From assembly GCA_027858315.1 (NCBI GenBank), contig JAQICV010000037.1:1-39293 (forward strand): a stretch of 39,293 nt of DNA, given 5' to 3'. This DNA comes from Candidatus Woesearchaeota archaeon. Its GTDB lineage: Archaea > Nanobdellota > Nanobdellia > Woesearchaeales > UBA583. The notes beneath the pieces were generated by a model. It made no database searches and had not been told where the DNA came from. It saw only the letters and a list, made by a program, of their open reading frames with translations. The position numbers were made by a program, and so were the translations under genes. Positions 22,518 through 30,160 of the stretch are shown here, piece by piece (the stretch's first letter is position 1; each line of letters begins with the position of its first letter).

Positions 22518-23435
22518 TTAATATTTGAAAACTCCCATTTTTTTAAATAAATAAAGAAAACTAACAATAATAACAAACATTAATAATAATATATAATAAA
22601 AGATAAATGGATTTTGTGAAAGTGGAATATTCACATTCATACCATACAAAGAACCAATTACTGCAGGAATATTTAATAAAATTGTTGCAATAGTAAGAAA
22701 TGTAATATTTTTATTTAATCTATTTGAAAGTATACTTGAATAAAAACTTCTAATATTTGTAATAGACTTAAGTGAATTCTTACAAATGTGCATACCTTCT
22801 TCTGTTTCAACTATGAGATCTTTAAGAAGCATACTATCTTCTTGAAATAATTTAAACTTTTTAGGTATTTTAAAGAATAAATTATTCGAATAATTATAAT
22901 TAGAAATAAGTTCACTTAAAAATTCTTCATATCTTAATAAATTTTCTAAGTCTTTTTGTCTAATTTCTTTTCTTGCATTTTTAATTTTATTTACTTCTTT
23001 AACAATTTTTAAAACAGAATCTTGTGTATTATTTATCAATATCTCCAAGATATATAAGAGTGTTCGAATTTTTTGAGTTGTAATAATATTTACTTTCTCA
23101 TCAAAAATTTCTTTTAAAATTTTCTTTTCTTTAGGAAGAATAGTCATAATAAAATTTTTCCCAATAATTGTTAGCATAGTGTAGAGTTTAAGATCAAAGA
23201 TATCTACATATTTAGAATATATATATGAATTATCATGAATATCATAATCTACTCTTGGAAGTTCATTCTCATCTAAACACTCTTCTAATAATTCAATATC
23301 AAGTTGGTACTTTTCACTTAATTCATTCAATTCATGTTTTGAAGGTTTAACTACATATATCCAAGAACCTTTTGAGAATTCATCATACTTTTGTAATTTT
23401 TTATTAGTTATAGTATTTTTATAGAATTCAATCAT
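22518..23435 (-). CDS. corA: CorA-type magnesium/divalent cation transporter
   Basis: A homopentameric channel for Mg2+ (or Co2+/Ni2+) in the cytoplasmic membrane. The 305-aa chain has the long cytosolic N-terminal domain, with the LDEDELPRVDYD-like patch read here as CLDENELPRVDYDIHDNSYI. It ends in two transmembrane helices. The defining GMN motif lies at the end of the first helix (IGSLYGMNVNIPLSQNP), followed by FIFYYILLLMFVIIVSFLYL and a basic tail KKMGVFKY. All family marks are present. A TATA element (TTTTAAAT, 23459-23466) is centred 27.5 bases before ATG 23435. Confidence 0.96.
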   Translation of the reverse strand: MIEFYKNTITNKKLQKYDEFSKGSWIYVVKPSKHELNELSEKYQLDIELLEECLDENELPRVDYDIHDNSYIYSKYVDIFDLKLYTMLTIIGKNFIMTILPKEKKILKEIFDEKVNIITTQKIRTLLYILEILINNTQDSVLKIVKEVNKIKNARKEIRQKDLENLLRYEEFLSELISNYNYSNNLFFKIPKKFKLFQEDSMLLKDLIVETEEGMHICKNSLKSITNIRSFYSSILSNRLNKNITFLTIATILLNIPAVIGSLYGMNVNIPLSQNPFIFYYILLLMFVIIVSFLYLFKKMGVFKY

Positions 23436-23458
23436 ATATAAATAGAACTAGATATTCT

Positions 23459-23466
23459 ATTTAAAA
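23459..23466 (-). promoter_or_regulatory. TATA element of corA
   Basis: Minus-strand TTTTAAAT, centre 27.5 bases before ATG 23435. Confidence 0.4.
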
Positions 23467-23483
23467 CTACTTATTAAAATTAA

Positions 23484-23870
23484 TCATTCAGATTCTTTCA
23501 AAGCTTGTGAATATAAACAAAAATCTTTCATATAACTAATTTTATTCTTAATACAAAATTTAATACAATCATCATTAAACGATCCAGGTTGAAACCATAC
23601 CTTTCTAATATTTGATTCTTTCAGAATTTCTAAAATTTTAAGAGTAACTTTAGGGGGCACTACAAAATCTACAACATCTATAATCTCTTTAACTTCAAAA
23701 AGTGAAGGGTAACATTGTAAATCATAAACCTTATATTCTCTAGGATTAATAGGAATAACCTTAAAACCATTATCATGTAAAGCTTTAACAATCTTAAAGC
23801 CATATTTTTCTTTATTATTTGAAGCTCCAATAACTGCATAATTATATTTCTTATTAAAAAAATCATTCAT
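23484..23870 (-). CDS. CoA-binding domain protein (YccU-like)
   Basis: A small single-domain Rossmann protein (about 128 aa) of the CoA_binding_2 type. It shows YAVIGASNNKEKYGFKIVKA (nucleotide-binding loop), VIPINPREYKVYDLQCYPSL, DVVDFVVPPKVTLKILE, and VWFQPGSFND where the family has WxQxG. The C-terminal CIKNKISYMKDFCLYSQALK keeps the Cys that usually ends the fold. The physiological role of this family is unclear, and acyl-CoA binding is assumed from the fold. Two in-frame ATGs exist (23879 and 23870). The second is favoured by a TTTTAAA-type element about 24 bases upstream and starts directly before the fold. Confidence 0.88.
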   Translation of the reverse strand: MNDFFNKKYNYAVIGASNNKEKYGFKIVKALHDNGFKVIPINPREYKVYDLQCYPSLFEVKEIIDVVDFVVPPKVTLKILEILKESNIRKVWFQPGSFNDDCIKFCIKNKISYMKDFCLYSQALKESE

Positions 23871-23965
23871 ATTAACCATTTCTAAAATAATTTAAAATTA
23901 AATACTTTTAAAAGTATTGATTAGTAAATTGCTAAGTAATTAAAATTAATATTAATTCAACAAAT

Positions 23966-23973
23966 ATTATAAA
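23966..23973 (+). promoter_or_regulatory. TATA box of the 86-aa gene
   Basis: ATTATAAA, centre 26.5 bases before ATG 23996. A leaderless start is predicted. Confidence 0.5.
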
Positions 23974-23995
23974 TTAAGATTAATTAACATTTTTT

Positions 23996-24256
23996 ATGTC
24001 AGTAAGATTAGGATTAAATGCAGTATTAAATATTGATTCACAAATAGATGAAACTAAACTTGAAAAAATCATTGAAGAAACATCTAAATTAGCAAGAATT
24101 GTGAATTTTCCTATAACTTACACAAATAAAGGAACTCTTGGAAAATATTTTCAAGAACCAGAAATAACTAAGCAATTCAAAGAAGAAGTTCAAAACAGAT
24201 ACATTCTAAAAAAAGATCCTAATAATCAAAAAGGACAATATAGTTTGAAAATTTAA
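23996..24256 (+). CDS. Hypothetical protein, 86 aa
   Basis: I do not recognise a family. The short soluble chain has an amphipathic helix (SQIDETKLEKIIEETSKLAR), a strand-like VNFPITYTN, and a basic C-terminus (YILKKDPNNQKGQYSLKI). A TATA box at leaderless distance and the tight fit between neighbours support a real gene: its stop lies 2 bases from the stop of the convergent helicase gene. No motif suggests function. Confidence 0.65.
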   Translation: MSVRLGLNAVLNIDSQIDETKLEKIIEETSKLARIVNFPITYTNKGTLGKYFQEPEITKQFKEEVQNRYILKKDPNNQKGQYSLKI

Positions 24257-24258
24257 TT

Positions 24259-26226
24259 TTATTTATCAAAAAAATTTCCAATCATCAATTTGTATTCTTT
24301 AGTTCTATCAAACTTCCAATGTTTCGGGAAAGCTTGTGCGTAAAGAGGCCATAAAAATCTATTATCCATTAAAACGACGACTCCCCTATCTTCTTCAGTT
24401 CTAATACAACGACCAGCTGCTTGAATAATCTTAGTCATAGCAGGATAAATATAACCATATAATTGTCCTTTACGAAACTTCTTATCATAATGTCTAATAA
24501 CTGCATTAGTATACAAATCAGGAACTCCTAAAGGCAAGCCAACAACAATAACCATCTCAAGCATATCCTCAGGTAAATCTAATCCTTCAGCAAAAGAACC
24601 TGAAGTCACTGCAAATAAAACTTTAGCCTTATCATCAAAAGTACCCTTAGATTTAAATTTATCAACAAAAGCTTCTTTTTCTTCTTTTGTCATATATCTT
24701 TGTTCTCTTAAAACTTTTCTAAAAAGTCTACTCATATTCATATTTTCAATAATTCTATCCATCAAATCATAACTGGGAAAGAAAACTATAGAATTCTGAT
24801 CCGATGCACCATTTAAACAATTCTCAATATGAGTTGAAATTTTTTTAAACATATCTGAACTCCTAGCACTATACTTAGTAGTCACATCTTCAAGAACAAT
24901 CATCTTTTGATTCTTATTAGCAAATGGACTCTCAAGTTCTAGAAGAGAAGCATTTCCTACACCTAAAATATCTCTATACATCTCAATAGGGCTAAGAGTT
25001 CCAGACATTAAAATAGTAGAATAAGTATGATTCACAATATCTGAAGCAAGATTTGAAGGGTCAATACATCTTATTTTCAAACTAAGACTATCTACACCTT
25101 TTTTCTTTTCACGAACAACTTGTCTAATAAAATTCTCCTCATCAAGTTCTTTAAATCTATCCAAAAAATTAGCAAGACGACCAATATGGGATACAACTCT
25201 ATCTTCTTTAACGAGTCTTTCAATATCTTTCAACTTTTCAATAATCTCCGAATTTCCTACAAGTTGTCCAACCTTGGATAAATATAAATCCATAAACTTC
25301 TCTTTTGAAGTTGTTGCCTCATTATTTCCATCACCTAAACTCTTGTGTCCAGTCTCTTCAAGAGTATCACGAACACAATAAATATAATTATCATACTCTG
25401 AAGTCTTAACAAAATCTCCCATCTCTTTAAGAGCATCAGAAATCATTTGCGAATTAAGGGAATAAGAATAAGCACTCCTAACTCTATCAGGCAAATTATG
25501 AGCTTCATCAACTACAACAATACACTCTTCAATTACTCTTCCAATTTTACCTAAAAAATTTTCTTTAATACCTGTTGCAAATAAATAATTATAATCACAA
25601 ATAATTACATCAGTTTTGAAAGCTTTAAGTCCTGCAACTTCATAAGGGCAAAATTGACTCGCATGAGAAATATTAATAAATCCTTCGACATCCATAAAAC
25701 TATTAGAACTCTCATCTAAAATAGCTTTAATTTTATCTTCATTATCTGAATCTTTAACATTTTTAAAATACTTACACTTACCCTTCTCTTTCATTTTCTT
25801 ACAAAAATCATTGAAATCTGAAGCAGGATATAAGTCTCTTTCATCATGAACACACATTGATCGTTTTCCAATAAATCCAACATAACTAATAGTAGTTTTG
25901 GATTTTTGATTTATACTATCTTTAGATTTATCTAAAGATTGTCCAATAATTTTGTTACTTCCAAAATTATTGATATCCTTAATAGTTTTAATAACTTGAT
26001 TTGCTTGAGTCTGCCTAGAAGTTAAATAAATAATAGTTAAATTGTTCTGCTTTGCAAAATGCAGTGCTGGAGCAAGTGCTGAAACAGTCTTACCAAGGCC
26101 AGTAGGCGCGCTAATCAAAATATTCTTTTTTGCAGAAATAGTCTTGAAAACATCTAAAATAAATTTATCTTGTCCAAGTCTTAAAGAAGAATAAGGGAAA
26201 TTAATATCCTTGAAAAAATCATCCAT
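24259..26226 (-). CDS. XPD/DinG-type superfamily 2 DNA helicase with Fe-S cysteines
   Basis: A 655-aa Rad3/XPD-family 5'-3' DNA helicase. Motifs: Q-like region YSSLRLGQDKF, Walker A SAPTGLGKTVSA (about 39-50), four cysteines between motifs Ia and II (RSMCVHDERD, FNDFCKKMKEKGKCKY, SQFCPYEVAG) that match the 4Fe-4S domain, DEAH box VVVDEAHNLPDR, LMSGTLSP, VTSGSFAEGLDLPEDML and motif VI IIQAAGRCIRTEEDRG. Such enzymes unwind damaged or structured DNA in repair. I set the start at ATG 26226 rather than ATG 26286: a TATA box (26248-26255) is centred 25.5 bases before 26226, which would make the upstream 20 codons untranscribed promoter DNA, and MDDFFKDINFPYSSLR is a natural helicase N-terminus. It is divergent from radC. 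Confidence 0.93.
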   Translation of the reverse strand: MDDFFKDINFPYSSLRLGQDKFILDVFKTISAKKNILISAPTGLGKTVSALAPALHFAKQNNLTIIYLTSRQTQANQVIKTIKDINNFGSNKIIGQSLDKSKDSINQKSKTTISYVGFIGKRSMCVHDERDLYPASDFNDFCKKMKEKGKCKYFKNVKDSDNEDKIKAILDESSNSFMDVEGFINISHASQFCPYEVAGLKAFKTDVIICDYNYLFATGIKENFLGKIGRVIEECIVVVDEAHNLPDRVRSAYSYSLNSQMISDALKEMGDFVKTSEYDNYIYCVRDTLEETGHKSLGDGNNEATTSKEKFMDLYLSKVGQLVGNSEIIEKLKDIERLVKEDRVVSHIGRLANFLDRFKELDEENFIRQVVREKKKGVDSLSLKIRCIDPSNLASDIVNHTYSTILMSGTLSPIEMYRDILGVGNASLLELESPFANKNQKMIVLEDVTTKYSARSSDMFKKISTHIENCLNGASDQNSIVFFPSYDLMDRIIENMNMSRLFRKVLREQRYMTKEEKEAFVDKFKSKGTFDDKAKVLFAVTSGSFAEGLDLPEDMLEMVIVVGLPLGVPDLYTNAVIRHYDKKFRKGQLYGYIYPAMTKIIQAAGRCIRTEEDRGVVVLMDNRFLWPLYAQAFPKHWKFDRTKEYKLMIGNFFDK

Positions 26227-26247
26227 ATTAAAAAAAGAGAGAATCTG

Positions 26248-26255
26248 TTTATAAT
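26248..26255 (-). promoter_or_regulatory. TATA box of the XPD-like helicase
   Basis: Minus-strand ATTATAAA, centre 25.5 bases before ATG 26226. It decides the start codon, because the longer open frame would run through it. Confidence 0.5.
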
Positions 26256-26312
26256 ATTTTTGTGTAAACACAAAGGAAATACTCAATTTTTTTTCATCAT
26301 TTCAATAAATCT

Positions 26313-26346
26313 GGATAAACTTTTCAATTTTGGGATAAACTTTCAA
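26313..26346. promoter_or_regulatory. Tandem repeat GGATAAACTTT(T)CAA between helicase and radC
   Basis: Copies at 26313-26327 and 26333-26346 start exactly 20 bp apart, two helical turns, just upstream of the radC TATA box (26354) and about 60 bp upstream of the helicase TATA. They look like a dimeric operator shared by two divergent repair genes. The repeat is directly visible. The regulatory role is inferred. Confidence 0.4.
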
Positions 26347-26353
26347 AACAAAC

Positions 26354-26361
26354 TATTTAAA
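26354..26361 (+). promoter_or_regulatory. TATA box of radC
   Basis: TATTTAAA, centre 26.5 bases before ATG 26384. A leaderless start is predicted. Confidence 0.45.
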
Positions 26362-26383
26362 AAAAATAATTCTAAATATTTCA

Positions 26384-27058
26384 ATGCCTCAAATTCAAGA
26401 TCTACTCGAAGATGAAATGCCAAGGGAAAAACTGATAAACTTAGGACCTCTTCATCTTAGCGATGCAGAGCTTCTAGCTATAATACTTAGAGTAGGAATA
26501 AAAGGTAAAAGTGTATTAGACCTCTCAAGAGAAATCTTAAGAGAATTTAGTACTAATCTTGTGTCAAGGAAAACTTATCATGAACTTCTTGAATTTCGAG
26601 GCATTAGTAAAGCAAAAGCATGTCAAATCGTCGCACTATTTGAAATATCTAGAAGATTCTCACAAAAAGGATTTGATAAGAATATGAAATTAAATTCTTC
26701 AAATGATGTATTTGAATATGTCAAAGCTGATTTTTCTAATCTGCCTGAAGAAAAAGTTATGTGCGTATTTGTTGATTCCAAAAATCAAGTAATAAAAAAA
26801 GAATTCGTAGGAGAAGGTTCAATAAACTATACTATAATTGAGCCAAGAAAAATAATAAGAAAATGCTTAATTTATTCAGCATCAGGATTCTTTCTAATAC
26901 ATAATCATCCTTCTCAAGACATAACTCCATCTCAAGAAGATAAAAACATAACCAAAAAAATACATAATATTGCAAAATCTCTAAACTTAAGATTTCTCGA
27001 TCATTTAATTGTCTCTAATTTAAGACATTATAGCATGTTTGATGAAGACATTTTATAA
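26384..27058 (+). CDS. radC: RadC/UPF0758 family JAMM-domain protein
   Basis: The 224-aa protein has the two-part RadC layout. An N-terminal helix-hairpin-helix-like region (LSDAELLAIILRVGIKGKSV; LLEFRGISKAKACQIVALFE) precedes a C-terminal JAMM/MPN metalloprotease-like domain. The metal site is clear: FLIHNHPSQDITPSQED, i.e. H-x-H-P-x(7)-S-x2-D, with an upstream Glu in KKEFVGEG. The family is widespread in bacteria and often linked to DNA repair or natural transformation, but its biochemical role is unresolved. Its presence in an archaeal window suggests acquisition from bacteria. The gene is divergent from the XPD-like helicase, and the truD promoter overlaps its last codons. Confidence 0.93.
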   Translation: MPQIQDLLEDEMPREKLINLGPLHLSDAELLAIILRVGIKGKSVLDLSREILREFSTNLVSRKTYHELLEFRGISKAKACQIVALFEISRRFSQKGFDKNMKLNSSNDVFEYVKADFSNLPEEKVMCVFVDSKNQVIKKEFVGEGSINYTIIEPRKIIRKCLIYSASGFFLIHNHPSQDITPSQEDKNITKKIHNIAKSLNLRFLDHLIVSNLRHYSMFDEDIL

Positions 27059-27059
27059 A
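27052..27059 (+). promoter_or_regulatory. TATA box of truD
   Basis: TTTATAAA, centre 26.5 bases before ATG 27082. It overlaps the radC stop codon. Confidence 0.55.
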
Positions 27060-27081
27060 CTAAAACTAATTCTAATTACTT

Positions 27082-28239
27082 ATGAAATTAAAACAAATAC
27101 CTCAAGATTTTATTGTAGATGAGATTTTTGACTTAGACATTTTCAAAGATAGAGATGAAGAAAGAAAACAACCTTATTATTACTTTAAACTAACTAAAAC
27201 AAACTACAATCAAATGAATGCACTTCAAAAAATTGCAAGAACATTCAATACATCTAAAAAATTAGTACACTTTTCTGGAATAAAAGACAAAGTAGGAGTA
27301 ACATCTCAATTAGTATCAGTTTATGGCATCAATGAAGAAAATTATCAAACAAATTTAGATTTTTTTAACAACCAAGAAGATCTAAAACTTGAATTCATCG
27401 ATAAATTCAAATCAAGAATAAATTTAGGAGATAATCTCGGAAATAGATTTTCAATAACTGTAAGAGACTTAGAAGATGAAGATTTAGAAAGAGCAAAAAA
27501 GAACTTAATATCTTTACAAAAAGATGGAGTTCTAAACTACTTTGATGAACAAAGATTTGGTTACGCAAACAATTCACACATTGTAGGAAGATATGTCCTT
27601 CAAAATAATTTACAATCGGCAGTAAAAGAAATACTAACCTCACTTCCAAACAAGACGCAATCAGAATTAATGATAAACTTCGTAAAAACTGTAAAAGAAA
27701 ATTGGGAAGGAATAGTATCTCAAGATTTAGAAATGATTGACAAGGTACTTGAAGCCACTCCTAGATATCTAGAAAACGAACAAAAAATTCTACAGCATCT
27801 GAAAAAACATAAAAATGACTTTCCAGGAGGATTTAAAAGAATTCACAAAAAAATTAGAACTCTATACATAAACGCATATCAATCATATATATTCAATGAA
27901 ACAATATTAAAATTAAAGGAAGAAAATTTATTAGAGAATTATAAAGAACTCTCATTAATAGATTTCAACTCAAATGAAACTCTAGATGCTAAAATTCTCG
28001 AAATTGTATCAAAAATGATTCAAGAAGATAATTTAACATTTGAAAATTTCAAACTACCTTCGATGCCTGAATTAAAACTAACTGATGTAAAAAGAGATAT
28101 TAGAATATTTCCTAAGGATTTAACTATTCAAGAAACATCTGATGATGACTTAAATGAGAATAAAAAGAAAGTAATCATCACATTTGATTTAGGTTCAGGT
28201 CAATATGCAACTAATGTTGTAAAGCAGTTATTTTTATAA
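27082..28239 (+). CDS. truD: tRNA pseudouridine synthase D (TruD)
   Basis: TruD isomerises uridine 13 of tRNA to pseudouridine. The 385 aa carry the N-terminal signature KQIPQDFIVDEIFD, KTNYNQMNALQKIAR, the catalytic Asp in HFSGIKDKVGVTSQ, NYFDEQRFGYAN, and the TRUD-domain segment YINAYQSYIFNE. It ends with the typical LP/F-T-rich strand VIITFDLGSGQYATNVVKQL. Length fits archaeal TruD/Pus7 proteins. It has its own leaderless promoter that overlaps the end of radC, so co-expression with radC by read-through is possible but not required. Confidence 0.97.
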   Translation: MKLKQIPQDFIVDEIFDLDIFKDRDEERKQPYYYFKLTKTNYNQMNALQKIARTFNTSKKLVHFSGIKDKVGVTSQLVSVYGINEENYQTNLDFFNNQEDLKLEFIDKFKSRINLGDNLGNRFSITVRDLEDEDLERAKKNLISLQKDGVLNYFDEQRFGYANNSHIVGRYVLQNNLQSAVKEILTSLPNKTQSELMINFVKTVKENWEGIVSQDLEMIDKVLEATPRYLENEQKILQHLKKHKNDFPGGFKRIHKKIRTLYINAYQSYIFNETILKLKEENLLENYKELSLIDFNSNETLDAKILEIVSKMIQEDNLTFENFKLPSMPELKLTDVKRDIRIFPKDLTIQETSDDDLNENKKKVIITFDLGSGQYATNVVKQLFL

Positions 28240-28240
28240 A
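28233..28240 (+). promoter_or_regulatory. TATA box of the first glycosyltransferase gene
   Basis: TTTATAAA, centre 33.5 bases before ATG 28270, giving a short leader of about 8 nt. It overlaps the truD stop codon. Confidence 0.45.
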
Positions 28241-28269
28241 TAACAAATTTTTAAAACTAAATAGGAAAT

Positions 28270-28947
28270 ATGAAACAATCCAAAATTTTAATTGCAATGC
28301 CTGCATATAATGAAGCAAAAGTCATTTTTGATGTGATAAAAGATATTAAGAAAGAAGGTTATAAAAATATTCTAGTAATTGATGATTGTTCAAAAGATGA
28401 TACTTTTAATGTTGCAAAAAAAGCTGGCGCAACAGTTTTAAAACATGTAGTGAATAGGGGAGCTGGGGCAGCAACAAATACTGGATTAATCTACGCAAAA
28501 CGAAATAATTACGACTATATTGTATTCATAGATTCAGATGGTCAACACTCACCAAAAGAAATTAAAAAACTTATATTACATGCAAATAAATATGATGTAG
28601 TAATAGGTTCTAGAATGGTAGGTTCTCTAAAAAATATGCCCTTTCAAAGAAGAGCAGTAAACTTTGCTGGAAGTTTCATAACATATTTAATATTCGGATT
28701 ATTTGTAAGAGACTCTCAAAGTGGTTTTAAGGTATTCTCTAGAAATGCAATCAATAAGATAAATATCTCATTTGATAGATATGAATTCTGCTCAGAAATA
28801 ATTGGTGAAATATATAAAAACAAGCTATCTTACAAGGAAATTCCAATAAAGATCATCTATTCAACACATTCATTAGGAAAAATTGATAGTGGTCAGAGCG
28901 TATTTAATGGATTTAAAATGATTTTAAGATTTATTTTCAGATTATAA
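28270..28947 (+). CDS. Family 2 glycosyltransferase (polyprenyl-phosphate sugar synthase-like)
   Basis: The 225-aa GT-A fold enzyme resembles dolichyl-phosphate mannose/glucose synthases, which load a sugar from a nucleotide donor onto a lipid carrier at the cytoplasmic face. Motifs are AMPAYNEAKVIFDVI, NILVIDDCSKDDT, VNRGAGAATNTGL, the metal-binding FIDSDGQHSPKEI, and DSQSGFKVFSRNAI. The C-terminal membrane helices of some homologues are absent. It stands 51 bases before the promoter of the main glycan operon, and DUF2304 proteins often accompany such synthases. It therefore probably supplies the lipid-linked sugar for that pathway (inference). Confidence 0.9.
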   Translation: MKQSKILIAMPAYNEAKVIFDVIKDIKKEGYKNILVIDDCSKDDTFNVAKKAGATVLKHVVNRGAGAATNTGLIYAKRNNYDYIVFIDSDGQHSPKEIKKLILHANKYDVVIGSRMVGSLKNMPFQRRAVNFAGSFITYLIFGLFVRDSQSGFKVFSRNAINKINISFDRYEFCSEIIGEIYKNKLSYKEIPIKIIYSTHSLGKIDSGQSVFNGFKMILRFIFRL

Positions 28948-28969
28948 AATTAAAAACACAATAAAAATA

Positions 28970-28977
28970 TTTATAAA
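28970..28977 (+). promoter_or_regulatory. TATA box of the glycan operon
   Basis: TTTATAAA, centre 25.5 bases before ATG 28999. No other convincing promoter is seen down to 38926, as the genes overlap or abut. Confidence 0.55.
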
Positions 28978-28998
28978 GTATATACAATCTAAAATACT

Positions 28999-29337
28999 AT
29001 GGAATTTATAACTATCTTTTTTACAGTAATGAGTGTAGTTGTTCTTGGATACTTATTTAAGATATTTAAATCAAACAAAAGATTGCCGATAATTTTAGAA
29101 TTATTTTATGTTGGAGCATATGGATTTGTTTTCACAGTTTTCTTATATCCTAATATTTTAACTATAATTGAGAATATTTTAGGAATACAATCCGCAATTA
29201 ATTTTGTTGTATATTTGAGTATATTTGTATCATATTTGATAATTTTTTTATTGTATACAAATAAGGAGAAACAACGAGAAGAGATTACTAAACTTACTAG
29301 AGAGATTGCATATTTAAAGGATGAAAAAAGAAAATAA
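28999..29337 (+). CDS. DUF2304-like small membrane protein
   Basis: The 112-aa protein has three hydrophobic helices (IFFTVMSVVVLGYLFKIF; LFYVGAYGFVFTVFLYPN; VVYLSIFVSYLIIFLLY). A cytosolic tail with heptad character ends ITKLTREIAYLKDEKR, the usual C-terminal mark of DUF2304 proteins. These typically sit beside polyprenyl-phosphate sugar synthases, and their own function is unknown. Here it lies directly after such a synthase and starts the long glycan operon from a leaderless promoter. The next gene begins inside its last codons (17-nt overlap). Confidence 0.75.
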   Translation: MEFITIFFTVMSVVVLGYLFKIFKSNKRLPIILELFYVGAYGFVFTVFLYPNILTIIENILGIQSAINFVVYLSIFVSYLIIFLLYTNKEKQREEITKLTREIAYLKDEKRK

Positions 29338-30160
29338 TTCTCCTATAATCTCGGTTGTAATGCCAGTTTACAATTCTGGGAAATTTTTAGAAAAAGCAAT
29401 AAAAAGTATTCTAAATCAAACATATAAAAACTTCGAATTCATAATCATAGATGACTCTTCAAAAGATAAATCTCAATCAATAATTCAAAAATACAAAAAA
29501 CAAGATAAAAGAATAAAATTCTACAAAACTAAAAGAAATTCAGGTTGCACTCATGCTTTAAACATTGGTTTAACATATGCAAAAGGCAAATACATTGCAA
29601 GAATGGATGCCGATGACATCTCAATTAAAACCAGATTTGAAAAACAACTAAATTTCATACAAAAAAATGATTTAGATGTTTGTGGAACAAATATTGATAT
29701 GATAAATTTTCAAGGAATTAATATGGGAAAAAGGGACTATATTTCAAATATCAAAAGATCAATAAAATATGAATCTCCATTTGCTCACCCTACAGTTATG
29801 TTCAAAAGAGATTTAATTATTAAATATGGTCCATATGATGAAAGGTATAGAGTTTCTCAAGACTACGATTTATGGTTAAGGTTCTTTGCAAATCATGCCA
29901 AATTCGGAGTACTAAATGAATATCTACTAAAATACAGAATTCATCCTGAATCTACTACTAAATATAAAAAATTAAAAACAACAATTAGGACAGTTCTTAA
30001 AATTCAAAAGAATGCAAAGTCAAATTATAATGTAAAATTTGGTTTTCTAGGTAATCTTAGTATATTGTTCAAGCATTTTTTACTATTGCTTCCAAATAGG
30101 TTAATTCTCTTCTTATTCGAATTATATCTAAAAATAAAGAGGATGATGAAATGGTTCTAA
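29321..30160 (+). CDS. Family 2 glycosyltransferase
   Basis: The 279-aa GT-A enzyme is of the type that transfers a sugar to a growing surface polysaccharide or glycoprotein glycan. Motifs are SVVMPVYNSGKFLEKAIKSI, NFEFIIIDDSSKDKSQSI, NSGCTHALNIGLTYAKGKYI, the catalytic metal site ARMDADD, and VSQDYDLWLRF, where the base-type Asp region lies. The C-terminal part is basic with a hydrophobic patch (FLLLLPNRLILFLFE) that may touch the membrane. It overlaps both neighbours (17 and 10 nt), so it is part of one transcript. Confidence 0.92.
   Translation: MKKENNSPIISVVMPVYNSGKFLEKAIKSILNQTYKNFEFIIIDDSSKDKSQSIIQKYKKQDKRIKFYKTKRNSGCTHALNIGLTYAKGKYIARMDADDISIKTRFEKQLNFIQKNDLDVCGTNIDMINFQGINMGKRDYISNIKRSIKYESPFAHPTVMFKRDLIIKYGPYDERYRVSQDYDLWLRFFANHAKFGVLNEYLLKYRIHPESTTKYKKLKTTIRTVLKIQKNAKSNYNVKFGFLGNLSILFKHFLLLLPNRLILFLFELYLKIKRMMKWF

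Noticed and set aside
26227-26286. Twenty-codon N-terminal extension of the XPD-like helicase
   Set aside because: The TATA box at 26248-26255 lies inside it and predicts a transcript starting at ATG 26226.
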